A DNA stretch of 64,000 nucleotides, taken from Gemmata palustris. Its GTDB lineage: Bacteria > Planctomycetota > Planctomycetia > Gemmatales > Gemmataceae. Shown here piece after piece: positions 41,932 to 52,025 of the stretch. The position numbers and the translations under genes were made by a program. How positions within the stretch are numbered: the first letter of the stretch is position 1; each line of letters opens with the position of its first letter. The notes beneath the pieces are model-generated. The model was not told the origin of the DNA. It was given only the letters and a program-made list of their open reading frames with translations, and ran no database searches. Location of the stretch: the NCBI RefSeq assembly GCF_017939745.1, contig NZ_JAGKQQ010000001.1:992001-1056000 (forward strand). Direction: 5' to 3'.

Positions 41932-43215
41932 TCACTTCGCCCTGCGAACAACGCGGGCGGCCTTCATCTCGAATCGAGGAAGGCTGCCCGGGGCGGCCGC
42001 AGTCACATCGACCCGGAAGAACAGCTCGTCGCGGATCGCTCGGCCCACGGCGTCAGCGAGGCTCGGGCCATCGCCACTGGTGGGTTCTACTTCCAATCGC
42101 AGGTCGGCGAGCGGGTTCGTGTGGTCCACGTGAATCCGGTACTCGGCGACGGCGGGGAACCGGCGGACAATGGCCTCGATCGCGCTCGGGTACAGGTTGT
42201 TCCCGCGCACGTGGATCATGTCATCGGCGCGCCCCAAGATGCCGCCATCGAGTCGGCGCCACGAGCGCCCCGTCGGGTCGGGGGCGGCGACGACGCGGAC
42301 CATATCGCCGGTCCGGTACCGGATCAGCGGGCTCCCCGTGCGGCCGAGGTTGGTCAGCACCAGTTCGCCGCTCTCGCCCTCGGAAACGGGTAGGCCGGTC
42401 TGCGCGTTCACCACTTCCGCGAGGTAGTCACATTCTAAAAGGTACATTTCGCCCGGCCGCCCGTCCGCCCCCACCGCGACCGGCCCCATTTCCGTCATGC
42501 CGTAGTGATCGAAGACCCGCGCGCCCCAAACGGCCTCGAGGCGCTGGCGCGTCGCCGGGATGTTGCCGCCCGGCTCGCCCGCGACCACGATCGCGCGAAC
42601 CGCGCTGTTCGCCAAGTCGATGCCGTCTTTTGCCGCGAGTTCGGCCAGGTGCAGCGCGTAGGTGGGAGTGGCGAAGAGCACCGTGCAGCGGTGCTCGAGC
42701 AGGAACCGGAGCCGGGCCGTGCTGGTCATCCCGCCGCCGGGCATCGTGAGGAAGCCGGCCCGGGACGCGGCCTCGAACGCGCTCCAGAATCCGAGAAACG
42801 GGCCGAACGAGAACGGGAAGAACAGCCGGTCCTTTTGACTCAACCCGATCAGCGCGAAGTTCGTGTTCCAGCACCCGATGAGCCACTCCCACGACTCCAG
42901 CGTGTCGAGCCAGTGGAGCGGGCGCCCCGTGGTGGTGCCGGAGGTCTGGTGGAACCGGGTGTAGCTCTCCACCGGGAAGGTCAGGTTCGTGCCGTAGGGC
43001 GGGTGCGCGGCCTGGTCCGCCGTCAGTTCGGCTTTCGTTGTGAACGGGAACCGCGCGAACGTTTCGAGCGAATCGATCGCGCGCGGGTCGCGCTGGGCGA
43101 ATTTGCGGGCGTAGAACGTGTTCCCCGGGAGCACGGTCGCGAGGAGCCGGCGCACCGCCGCGAGTTGCGCGGCCCGGAGCTGATCGGCGGGGGTATCGAG
43201 GGGAACCGTCGGCAT
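41932..43215 (-). CDS. Phenylacetate-CoA-ligase-like adenylate-forming enzyme (second of two)
   Basis: A 427-residue protein of the PaaK type. It has an N-terminal helical part (FYARKFAQRDPRAIDSLETF, FPFTTKAELTADQAAHPP), the P-loop RFHQTSGTTTGRPLHW near 88, FDHYGMTEMGPV near 235, SPLIRYRTGDMVRV near 317 and a complete C-terminal subdomain (GGILGRADDMIHVRGNNLYP). All signature elements of phenylacetate-CoA ligases are present, so a free acid is probably activated to a CoA thioester. ATG 43215 is preferred over GTG or earlier starts. Gene order on the minus strand is this gene, then the first ligase 164 bases later. Confidence 0.88.
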   Translation of the reverse strand: MPTVPLDTPADQLRAAQLAAVRRLLATVLPGNTFYARKFAQRDPRAIDSLETFARFPFTTKAELTADQAAHPPYGTNLTFPVESYTRFHQTSGTTTGRPLHWLDTLESWEWLIGCWNTNFALIGLSQKDRLFFPFSFGPFLGFWSAFEAASRAGFLTMPGGGMTSTARLRFLLEHRCTVLFATPTYALHLAELAAKDGIDLANSAVRAIVVAGEPGGNIPATRQRLEAVWGARVFDHYGMTEMGPVAVGADGRPGEMYLLECDYLAEVVNAQTGLPVSEGESGELVLTNLGRTGSPLIRYRTGDMVRVVAAPDPTGRSWRRLDGGILGRADDMIHVRGNNLYPSAIEAIVRRFPAVAEYRIHVDHTNPLADLRLEVEPTSGDGPSLADAVGRAIRDELFFRVDVTAAAPGSLPRFEMKAARVVRRAK

Positions 43216-43368
43216 CGGACACTCGGAGCCGGATAGCGGGCGGGCGGTGGGGCGGGCCATGCACCGGAGCGCGTCGACTTCGACGGGCGCCCAGGATTTT
43301 CAGGGCATACAGGTACTGGTCGGGCCTCTTACAGTGAGCGCCCGGCACCCGGGCGAACCGCGGCGCGA

Positions 43369-44165
43369 TCAGACCGCGCGGACGTGCGCCACGGCTTCCG
43401 GCGCAATAACGCGCACGAAACCTTCCGCGTCTTCCACCTCCAGGCCGTCGAAACTCATGTCGCGCAACCGGCCCGTGGTGCTCGCGCCGCCGAGGTGCTC
43501 GATGACGACCTGCCGGCCGAGTAAGCCGATGCGCCACTTCCAGTCCGCTTCGACGGCGCCGCGCTCGCCCGCACAGAGGCGCGCGAACTCCCGGTCGAGT
43601 TTCTGGATCACCACGCCGGCCGCCGCGCGCGCGTCGATCGTGCCCCCGGAGACGATCCCCAGCGAGGTCGCGGCGGGCAGGTTCGCCCGCGCGAACTCTT
43701 CGGCCGTCTGCGTGAGGTTCAGGCCGACCCCGGCGACGGTCGTGAGGGCGCCCGCGCTGCTACTCTGCTCGATGAGGATTCCGCAGATTTTCTTTTCGGA
43801 AACGAGCAGGTCGTTGGGCCACTTGAGGCGGGCTTGCGCGCCCGTGAGCGCCCGGACCGCGTCCGCGATCGCGACCGCGACCCACGCGGTCAAGATGACC
43901 GGGCGCTGCAGTTCGGCGGGCGGGCGGACGATGACCGACATCAGCAGTGAACTCCCGGGGCGGCTCGTCCACGTGCGCCCGTACTGCCCGCGCCCCGCGC
44001 GCTGGTGGTCGGCGATCAGTACCAACCCGTCCGTGTTCTCCTCTGATGCGGCGAGGGCCGCGCCGAGCGAAAGGGTGCTGTCGACGGAGTCGTACACCAA
44101 TACGCGCCGCCCGATGCGCTCGGTGTCGAAGCGCCACGTCTCGCGCGGAACGAAGGGGGGAGTGC

Positions 44166-44169
<4 letters not shown>
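43369..44169 (-). CDS. birA: Biotin-[acetyl-CoA-carboxylase] ligase
   Basis: A 266-residue monofunctional BirA that attaches biotin to carboxylase carrier proteins. Seen: VYDSVDSTLSLGAALA near 27, ADHQRAGRGQYGRTWTS near 53 (biotinyl-AMP binding loop), LKWPNDLLVSEKKICGILIE near 113, and a C-terminal SH3-like domain (LRDMSFDGLEVEDAEGFVRV). There is no N-terminal helix-turn-helix, so it should not act as a repressor. It begins with GTG at 44169, overlapping the nadC stop as GTGA, which couples translation of the two genes. Confidence 0.95.
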
Positions 44170-45041
<872 letters not shown>

Positions 45042-45132
45042 GCCGTTACGGTAATCGGCCGGACCTGTGGTGACGAGCCTTCTGCGAAAAAACGAGATGG
45101 TGACCCCGCACTTGGTGAGCAACGCACGTCGT

Positions 45133-45669
45133 TCAGTTTTGGGTGCGCGACCACGGAGCAACGATCCACCACCCACCGGACGCGGCAGCAGCGAGGTGGA
45201 GCGATTGTGCGGGAGCGATCGATTGAACCCGTTTCATGGGGCACTCGGGGCGCCCCGCGGGACAACGGAAACTTGCGGGCAAGAACCCGCAAGACGTGAC
45301 AGCCCGCGCCGATGGTTCGAGTTGGCAGATGCCGAAGGTGCGAAATACTGCGGCCACTCGCGGCAGGAGAATAACTTCTTCGTGCCCCGATAGGTACGTA
45401 GTCCAGTCCTCGATCCAGTCGGCCATTCGCACGGAATCATCGTGCGGCACGAAACGCCCGCCAATCACTGTGGGGAGGTGTTCCCAGTCGTCGGGACGAT
45501 CGGTGGCGGCGGATTGAGGGGTAAAGAAATACGATTCGCGGCGCGAGTCCCACAACTCTGATAACTCACGCTGTTCGGTTTCGGCGAGAGTTGCCCACCA
45601 GCGCTCGATCACACGGTGCGCGTCCTCTGGAATTGTGCTGATGAGATCCAGAGGAGGGTTAAGTGGCAC
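45133..45669 (-). CDS. Hypothetical protein
   Basis: I do not recognise this 178-residue protein. It begins at GTG 45669, six bases after the protease gene stop. The N-terminal half is acidic and tryptophan-rich (VIERWWATLAETEQRELSEL, then WIEDWTTYLSGHEEV). The C-terminal half has four cysteines, with FGICQLEP and FRCPAGRPECPM resembling a short conserved tail I associate with planctomycete hypothetical proteins. The final 25 residues are alanine/tryptophan-rich. There is no signal peptide. It probably shares a transcript with the protease upstream and possibly nadC downstream. Confidence 0.6.
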   Translation of the reverse strand: MPLNPPLDLISTIPEDAHRVIERWWATLAETEQRELSELWDSRRESYFFTPQSAATDRPDDWEHLPTVIGGRFVPHDDSVRMADWIEDWTTYLSGHEEVILLPRVAAVFRTFGICQLEPSARAVTSCGFLPASFRCPAGRPECPMKRVQSIAPAQSLHLAAAASGGWWIVAPWSRTQN

Positions 45670-45675
45670 GGTTCC

Positions 45676-47349
45676 TCACGGAATCATGGGCGGGGCCGGG
45701 ATCGGCTGCATCATCCGGCCGGTCGCCAGTTCCTGGGCCTTGTCCGCGGCGAGTTCGAGCTGGAGCGTCGGGTCCGCTTCCAGGAAGTGCGGGCTGATGC
45801 CGCTCCCGCTGATCGGGCCGCTCGTTGGGGCGACCAGCTTCGCGATGGTCACGCGCACGCTGCCCGTTTTGCTCACCTTCTTGCCGGTCGCGGGGTCGAG
45901 GTCGTCGAGTGTGACGAGCCGCAGCGAGTGCTGCATGGTTCCCTTGCCGAAGCTCGGCACCCCAACGAGGGTGGCGCGGTTGTTGTCCTTCAGGGCCGCC
46001 GCGAGCACTTCGGCCGCGGACGCGGTTTCGGTGTCGATCAGGAGCACGACGGGAATGTCGTGTGCGCTCATTCCCGTTGAGGAACTGAAGACCTGGTTGG
46101 CGACTTCGCTCACCTGGCCCTGGGTCGTAACGATCAACCCGGTGGGGAGCAGGCGCCGGGCGGTCTCGACACCCGCCAAGAACGATCCGCCGTGATTGCC
46201 CCGCAAATCGATGACGATCGCGCGCGCGCCGCTCAGCTTCAGTCCAGAAATGGCTTCGTCCAGTTCGCGCGGGGTACTGGTTTGGAAGTTCCCGATGCGG
46301 ACGTAGCCGACGAACTTGTCCGGGACCATGCGCGTGCCGTAGACGGACGGGAGCGTGAGGGGAATGCGCACTTCGATTTTCGCATCGTCGCCGGCCCCCC
46401 TCACGTCGAGTTGGTGGAGCCCTTCGATCGGGGTGCGGAGCGCCCCGGCCGCCCCGGACAACCCGGCCGCGTCCATCGTGCGATTGTTCAACCGCGTGAT
46501 GCGGTCCCCGCGCCGCAGTTGTGGGTACGTCAACGCGACCCACGAATTCGGGACGATCCCTTCGATCACCAGGGTGTTTTTGTCGATACCGAGGTACAGA
46601 CCGGCCGAGGAAAGGTCCGGAACCGCAGTGGTATCGGCGCTCGGGGCGAGGAAGACCGTGTACTCGTCCAACCCGCTGCACGCACCGCAAGCGGCTTCGA
46701 TCGCGAACGCGGCCGGGATTCGCACTGTGAAATGGTCCTGTGCGGACGCGATCAGGCGCCGCAGCCCGCTGTGCGCTTCTTTGTGGTCGGTAACGGTGCG
46801 CTTGGCCCACTGTTGACGGAGGGCCAAGCGGAACTGGTCCAGTTTGTCGGTTCGGGGGTTGTCGAGAAAAGCCCGCTTGAACGCCGGGTTGCCCAGCGCG
46901 CGGTCGATTTCTTCGATCGCGAAGCCCCACAAGTTCTGTACCGCGGCTTTTTCGCGGTCCGCGTAGACCGCCGGGAGCTTTTGGAACACTTCGACGAACA
47001 GATCCAACCCGCTGTCGAGTTGCATCCCGTTCACGAACTGTTGGAACCCGGGGTCACGGTGCCGGCGGAGTTGCTGCGTGTAGCGCAGTGCGACATTGAG
47101 CTTCTCGCGCAACTCGGGCGAGTTGCGGTCGGAAACGAACAGGTGGCAGTAGGCGTTGAACGCGGCTTCCCAGTCCCCAGCTTTCTCCGCCTTCTCTGCG
47201 ATCTCGCGCAGTTGGGCCGGGGTGGGTTTCGTCGGGCGCGCTATTTTGGGTTCCGGTGTACCGCTGGCCGGGGTGGAGGTGAACACGAACGCGCTCAGAA
47301 CGAGCACGCACGCCCCTCCGAACCGGCGGATTGTCGCCCACGCGGTCAT
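45676..47349 (-). CDS. Exported S41-family C-terminal processing protease
   Basis: A 557-residue protein with a signal peptide (GACVLVLSAFVFTSTPASG), an N-terminal helical domain of about 200 residues, a PDZ-like region (GLYLGIDKNTLVIEGIVPNS to LRRGDRITRLNNRTMD near 250-300) and the S41 peptidase core. The core has YVRIGNFQTSTPRELDEAI, IVIDLRGNHGGS, the probable nucleophile serine in DTETASAAEVLAAALKDN, and the lysine in VGVPSFGKGTMQ. Members cleave C-termini of periplasmic proteins. The tail ends in PIPAPPMIP. The upstream domain is longer than in CtpA and has tetratricopeptide-like helices (AEKAGDWEAAFNAYCHLF). ATG 47349 precedes the signal peptide. Confidence 0.92.
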   Translation of the reverse strand: MTAWATIRRFGGACVLVLSAFVFTSTPASGTPEPKIARPTKPTPAQLREIAEKAEKAGDWEAAFNAYCHLFVSDRNSPELREKLNVALRYTQQLRRHRDPGFQQFVNGMQLDSGLDLFVEVFQKLPAVYADREKAAVQNLWGFAIEEIDRALGNPAFKRAFLDNPRTDKLDQFRLALRQQWAKRTVTDHKEAHSGLRRLIASAQDHFTVRIPAAFAIEAACGACSGLDEYTVFLAPSADTTAVPDLSSAGLYLGIDKNTLVIEGIVPNSWVALTYPQLRRGDRITRLNNRTMDAAGLSGAAGALRTPIEGLHQLDVRGAGDDAKIEVRIPLTLPSVYGTRMVPDKFVGYVRIGNFQTSTPRELDEAISGLKLSGARAIVIDLRGNHGGSFLAGVETARRLLPTGLIVTTQGQVSEVANQVFSSSTGMSAHDIPVVLLIDTETASAAEVLAAALKDNNRATLVGVPSFGKGTMQHSLRLVTLDDLDPATGKKVSKTGSVRVTIAKLVAPTSGPISGSGISPHFLEADPTLQLELAADKAQELATGRMMQPIPAPPMIP

Positions 47350-47864
47350 TGCGGTAATCTCCGATGGTCGATTCGCGAAGAACGCAACGGCGCGACATTC
47401 GAGGAGAGAAGCGAATGGCCACCTGTGGAAAGATATTAACCACACGCCCGTGGGCGCGTCAAACGAAAGTTATGAATGACGTTACACAAGGGTGACGTGC
47501 GACGCTCTTATTCTAGCGCCTGCCTTTGACTGAGCGCGGAGTCGCTAGTCTGCGGTAGTACCGTGGTGCGCCGGCAGCGGCGCGCGATTTGAGGGCGCGT
47601 GCATCCACATGAATCGCCGTAAATTGCAAACCTGATGCGATTTAAGTTCGTCGAGAAGAGCCGATTGCCGACGCTTGGTTGTTCCCTTTTTTTCTTGGAA
47701 CGCTGAGTTCTAGCTTGAACTCGGCGCCACACGTACCGAAGTTCTCGGATCGTTTTCGGAGGGCGAAAAGGCGGCCTGCGGTCTTCAAACGGCAGGGGCC
47801 GAAACCACTTTCAGAGCCCCGTCCGAGAGCGGACCTCGGGCGGAATATTCGTTGGCCACCTGCG
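47350..47864. other. Intergenic interval, no gene seen
   Basis: About 515 bases between the S41 protease start and the receiver-HATPase stop. A pyrimidine run (TTGTTCCCTTTTTTTCTTGG near 47680) is present. No coherent coding frame was found; the 74-residue minus frame at 47508-47732 lacks any recognisable feature. It presumably contains the protease promoter. Confidence 0.5.
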
Positions 47865-48845
47865 CTAGGCGGGCTGCGGGTCGGCCCGTTTGACGAGTGT
47901 GATTTCGTTGCCGGTGGCGTTGTGCGAGACGGCGTCCATGAACGCCTGGATGAGCAGGAGCCCGCGCCCGCTGGCCTTCTCCAGGTTGGCCGGGTCCGTG
48001 GGGTCGGGCAGCGTGCCCGGGTCGAACCCCGGCCCCTCGTCCCGGATCACGAACACGGCCTCGCCCGGGCGCACCCGGGCCGTCACGTGCAGGCGCCGGT
48101 CCCGGTACGGGGGCTGGTACCGGCGCTCCTTGGCCCGGCGCTCGAACTCCCCGCTCCCGTCCTGGCGCAGGTCCGAACTCAGTTCCAGGTTCCCGTGGTA
48201 CAGCCCGTTGAGCAGAGCTTCTTCCAGGGCCACACCGACCCGGGTCCGGTCCGACGCGGCGCACGCGCCCATTTGGGTCACCTGGCCCTGCAGGTACGTG
48301 ACCAGTGCGGGCACCAGCGCCGGGTCGTTCTCCAGTTCCAGCCGGCTCTCGACCGACGCGAACGAGCCGAACAGCTTCTGCTGGCGCCGGTCCCCGCGCG
48401 CCGCGTTGAGCACCTGCTCGATGGTCGCCGCCAGGTCCTTCGCCAGGGTGCGCTTGGGCACGTAACTCGCGGCCCCGTTGCGCAGGGCCTCGATCGCGAT
48501 CTCCTCGCTCCCGTTGCCCGTCATCAGGACCACCGGGATCGTGGGGAACCGGTCCCGGATCGTGCGCACGAGTTCGAGCCCGTCCATCCCGGGCATCTGC
48601 AGGTCCGTGAGCACCACCGTGGGCGCGGACCGTGCGATCAGGTCCAGGGCCGCGAGCCCGTCGGGGGCGTACACGGCGCGCAGGCCCGAGTCCTTTTCGA
48701 CCAGGCGCCCTGCGACCCGGCGGTCGATGGCCGAGTCGTCCACGACCAGAACCGTCGGAACCTCGGACCCCTCGACCGGTGCCGCGTCGGATACCGTTTC
48801 GGGTGCCGTGGGCGAATGTGCCGACACCATATGTTCGTCCCTCAA
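47865..48845 (-). CDS. Receiver domain fused to RsbW-like HATPase
   Basis: The 326-residue product has an N-terminal receiver (TVLVVDDSAIDRR; phospho-aspartate in VVLTDLQMPGMDG; VVLMTGNG; lysine in SYVPKRTL) and, after a helical spacer, a HATPase_c domain of the anti-sigma/serine kinase type. The latter has GVALEEALLNGLYHGNLEL (N-box), AVFVIRDEGPGFDP and SGRGLLLIQAFMDAV. Proteins of this layout are thought to convert receiver phosphorylation into RsbW-like partner switching. No HisKA is present. It starts 33 bases downstream of the hybrid kinase gene and probably receives phosphate from its Hpt. ATG 48830 is an alternative start. Confidence 0.9.
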   Translation of the reverse strand: MRDEHMVSAHSPTAPETVSDAAPVEGSEVPTVLVVDDSAIDRRVAGRLVEKDSGLRAVYAPDGLAALDLIARSAPTVVLTDLQMPGMDGLELVRTIRDRFPTIPVVLMTGNGSEEIAIEALRNGAASYVPKRTLAKDLAATIEQVLNAARGDRRQQKLFGSFASVESRLELENDPALVPALVTYLQGQVTQMGACAASDRTRVGVALEEALLNGLYHGNLELSSDLRQDGSGEFERRAKERRYQPPYRDRRLHVTARVRPGEAVFVIRDEGPGFDPGTLPDPTDPANLEKASGRGLLLIQAFMDAVSHNATGNEITLVKRADPQPA

Positions 48846-48878
48846 TTTCGGATCGGAGAAGAAGGTAATAAACAGTGC

Positions 48879-51800
48879 TCACGCGCTCCAGACGGTGAGC
48901 TCGGCCGTCACCGAGCCGAGCTGCTGCTCGAGCCCCGGGACCAGCCCGTGGGCCTCGTCCAGTGCCCCGGTCTTGGCCAGCGCCTCGATCCGGTTGGCCA
49001 GTTCGACCGCGCCTTTGGCCCCGAAGTTCCCGACCGCGCCCTTGATCGTGTGGGCCGCGCGCCGGACCCCGGGGGCGTCCCCGGCCCCGAGCGCGGCGCG
49101 CAGCTCCCCGAGCTGGCGCGGGCACTCCCGGACGAACAGCCCCGCGATCTCGCGCAACAGGTCCTCGTCCCCGGCCATGCACCGCAGCGCCGCGGCCCGG
49201 TCCACCACGGCCCCGCGCGCCCGCGCCACGGGTGCCGGCGTGGGGTCCGTCGGTGACGGGAGGGCCGCGGGTTCCGGGGGCGCGCCCGGCTGGGTCTCGA
49301 CGACGGCCCCGGGGAGTACCTGTGCGAGCACCCGGTTCAGGTGCTCGAACTGGACCGGCTTGGACACGTACCCGTCCATACCCGCCGCGAGGCACCGCTC
49401 CGCGTCGCCCTTCATCGCGTGCGCGGTCATCGCCACGATCGGCTGGTGGCACCCGGTCCCGGCCTCCCGCGCGCGGATCGCCCCGGTCGCCTCGAGCCCG
49501 CCCATCTCGGGCATCTGCAGGTCCATCAGGATCACGTCGAACCGGCGCGCGCCCGACAGGTCCACCGCGATGCGCCCGTTCGGGGCCACGGTCACCCGGT
49601 GCCCGCTCTTTTCGAGTACCGTGACCGCGAGCTTCTGGTTCACCGGGTTGTCCTCGGCGAGCAGGATGTCCAGGGCGCGCAACCGCACCGCTGGGGTCGC
49701 GCCCGGGGGCGCGATCGCGTGCGCCGTCCGGGCCGGAGGCCCCCCGACCGCGCACGCGATCGCGTCCAGAACCTCGGACTGCTTGGCCGGCTTCATCAGG
49801 TACCGGTCGATCCCGCACTCCCGGTACCGGGTGCCCTCTTGGGGGCCGGCCGACGAGAGCATGACCACGCTCGTGCCGCCCAGGGCCGGGTCCGCGCGGA
49901 TCGCGCCGGCGACCGCGAACCCGTCCATCTCGGGCATCATCGCGTCGAGGAGCACTAAGGGGAACGGCTCCCCGCGCCCGGCCGCCTCGCGCAGCGCGTC
50001 CAGGGCCAGTTGCCCCCCGTCCACCGCGACCGGGTGCATGCGCCAGTTCCGGAGCATCTCGATCAGGATGCGCCGGTTGGTCCCGTTGTCGTCCACGATG
50101 AGCACCGGGAGCCCGTCCAGGGCCGCCCCGCCCAGGCGCCGCACGCGCGACGGGGCGCCCTGGGCGCGCCCGAACCGGGCCGTGAAGTGGAACGTGCTCC
50201 CGTGCCCGAGTGCGCTCTCGGCCCAGATGCGCCCGCCCATGAGTTCGACCAGGCGCGCGGAGATCGTGAGCCCGAGCCCGGTGCCCCCGTACTTGCGCGT
50301 GGTGGACCCGTCGGCCTGCACGAACGGCTCGAAGACGGCCCCGAGTTTGTTCGCGGGGATCCCGATCCCCGTGTCGGTCACCGCGAAGTGGAGGAGCGGG
50401 GCCGCGTCGCCCGGTTCCTCCAGGGACACGCGCACCACGACCTCGCCCCGGTCCGTGAACTTGATCGCGTTGCCCACCAGGTTGATGACCACCTGGCGCA
50501 CGCGCCCCACGTCCCCGACGAGCCCGTCGGGGACCGCGTCGTCGATCTGGCACGCGAGCTCGAGCCCCTTGCCCTGGGCGCGCGCGGCCACGGTCTTGAG
50601 CGTGTCCCCCAGGGCGTCGCGCAGGGCGAACGGGGTCGGGTCCAGGTCCAGCTTCCCGGCCTCGACCTTCGAGAAGTCCAGGATGTCGTTGATGACGGTC
50701 AGGAGCGCGTCGGCCGAGGACCGCACCAGCTCCAGGTACTCGCGCTGGGCGGGCGCCAAACGGGTCTCCAGGGCCAGTTCCGTCATCCCGATGATGCCGT
50801 TCATCGGTGTGCGGATCTCGTGGCTCATGTTCGCCAGGAACTCGCTCTTGGCGCGGTTCGCCGCCTCTGCCGCCTCTTTCGCCTGGCGCAGTTCGGCGTT
50901 CAGGCGCTTGCGCTCGCTGATCTCCACGAAGGTCACGACCGAGCCGACGATCTGACCGTCGTCCCGGTACATGGGGTTGGACCAGTATTCCACCGGGAAA
51001 CTGGTCCCGTCCGCGCGCCAGAAGACCTCGTCGTCGGCGTGCGCCCCCTGGCCCATTTGGAGGGCGCGATAAATCGCGGACTTCAGGGCTGAGCGGGGGC
51101 TGCCGTCGGCGCGGCTGTGGTGGAGCAGTTCGGGCATGTTGCGGCCGAGTAGGTCCGCGGCACTGGCGTACCCCAGGAGCCGGGCGCACGCCGGGTTGCA
51201 GAAGATGCAGGTGCCCGCCAGATCGATCCCGTAAATCGCTTCCACGGTCGAGTCGAGCAGTCGCTTGAACTGCTCTTTGAGTCCCACCTCGCGCGCGGTC
51301 ACCTCGAGCGCCATCGAGCGGAACGCCTGGGTGAGCTCGGCGACCTCGCCGTTGCCCCGGGCGGCCGGGAACCAGTCCGGGAGCGTCCCCGGGGCGCTCG
51401 CGGCGAGGCCGTCGCTCGACGCGAGCCGCTGGGCACTGGTCGTCAGCCGGCGCAGCGGGTGCGTGACGTGCTGCATGAGCGCGACGGTCGCCAGCGCGCT
51501 GGTGATGAACAACAGGAACAGCACCGCGGCCATTTGCCGGATGTTCCGCCAGACGGTGGCCCGGATCGGCGCGCGGTCCATCCCGACGTGAACGTACCCG
51601 GCCCGGCCCGCGAGGATGGGGCTGCACACGTGGATGCAGTCGCCAATGCCCGCGACGTGCGTGCGCTGGACGGTGGTCCGGTGGGGGTTGCCGGGGAGGT
51701 GTGTCACGTGCTCCGGGACGCTCGGCACGAACGTGTGGGCAACGACCTCGCGCCGGGCGTCCACGACCAGGACGTAGGCGAGCCCCGGGGTCCGGTCCCG

Positions 51801-52025
51801 GCGCTCGTCGATCATCGCCTGGACGGTGGCGGGGTCGTGGTTGAGCAGGGTTTCGGTGCCGGCGCCGGCGATGTTCTCGGCGACCCCTTTCCCCTTCGTC
51901 TCGAACTCGGCCGTCAGGGTCCGGTCGATGCTCCGGCCCAGGAAGACGGCCAGGACCAGCATGGTGACGCCGAACAACCCGACCAGAACGAGCAGCGTCC
52001 GCGGTAACAGCCCGGAGAGTTTCAT
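48879..52025 (-). CDS. Membrane-bound BarA-type hybrid histidine kinase with Hpt
   Basis: The 1048-residue product begins with a membrane segment (LLVLVGLFGVTMLVLAVFL) and an extracytoplasmic region of about 120 residues, then a second segment (MAAVLFLLFITSALATVALM) and HAMP-like coil. A PAS domain follows (STVEAIYGIDLAGTCIF), then HisKA with H402 in NMSHEIRTPMNG, HATPase (NLVGNAIKFTDRG; GGTGLGLTISARLVELMGG), two receivers (LLDAMMPEMDGF and LMDLQMPEMGGLEA) and a C-terminal Hpt with H992 in AAHTIKGAVGNFGAK. This supports a multistep phosphorelay. ATG 52025 is chosen because it overlaps the binding-protein stop as ATGA; three more codons are open upstream. Confidence 0.93.
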   Translation of the reverse strand: MKLSGLLPRTLLVLVGLFGVTMLVLAVFLGRSIDRTLTAEFETKGKGVAENIAGAGTETLLNHDPATVQAMIDERRDRTPGLAYVLVVDARREVVAHTFVPSVPEHVTHLPGNPHRTTVQRTHVAGIGDCIHVCSPILAGRAGYVHVGMDRAPIRATVWRNIRQMAAVLFLLFITSALATVALMQHVTHPLRRLTTSAQRLASSDGLAASAPGTLPDWFPAARGNGEVAELTQAFRSMALEVTAREVGLKEQFKRLLDSTVEAIYGIDLAGTCIFCNPACARLLGYASAADLLGRNMPELLHHSRADGSPRSALKSAIYRALQMGQGAHADDEVFWRADGTSFPVEYWSNPMYRDDGQIVGSVVTFVEISERKRLNAELRQAKEAAEAANRAKSEFLANMSHEIRTPMNGIIGMTELALETRLAPAQREYLELVRSSADALLTVINDILDFSKVEAGKLDLDPTPFALRDALGDTLKTVAARAQGKGLELACQIDDAVPDGLVGDVGRVRQVVINLVGNAIKFTDRGEVVVRVSLEEPGDAAPLLHFAVTDTGIGIPANKLGAVFEPFVQADGSTTRKYGGTGLGLTISARLVELMGGRIWAESALGHGSTFHFTARFGRAQGAPSRVRRLGGAALDGLPVLIVDDNGTNRRILIEMLRNWRMHPVAVDGGQLALDALREAAGRGEPFPLVLLDAMMPEMDGFAVAGAIRADPALGGTSVVMLSSAGPQEGTRYRECGIDRYLMKPAKQSEVLDAIACAVGGPPARTAHAIAPPGATPAVRLRALDILLAEDNPVNQKLAVTVLEKSGHRVTVAPNGRIAVDLSGARRFDVILMDLQMPEMGGLEATGAIRAREAGTGCHQPIVAMTAHAMKGDAERCLAAGMDGYVSKPVQFEHLNRVLAQVLPGAVVETQPGAPPEPAALPSPTDPTPAPVARARGAVVDRAAALRCMAGDEDLLREIAGLFVRECPRQLGELRAALGAGDAPGVRRAAHTIKGAVGNFGAKGAVELANRIEALAKTGALDEAHGLVPGLEQQLGSVTAELTVWSA

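Noticed and set aside
47785-51627. A 1280-residue open frame on the minus strand overlapping the hybrid kinase and receiver-HATPase genes
   Set aside because: It is an arginine/glycine/proline-rich shadow in a different frame; the kinase frame has all conserved motifs.
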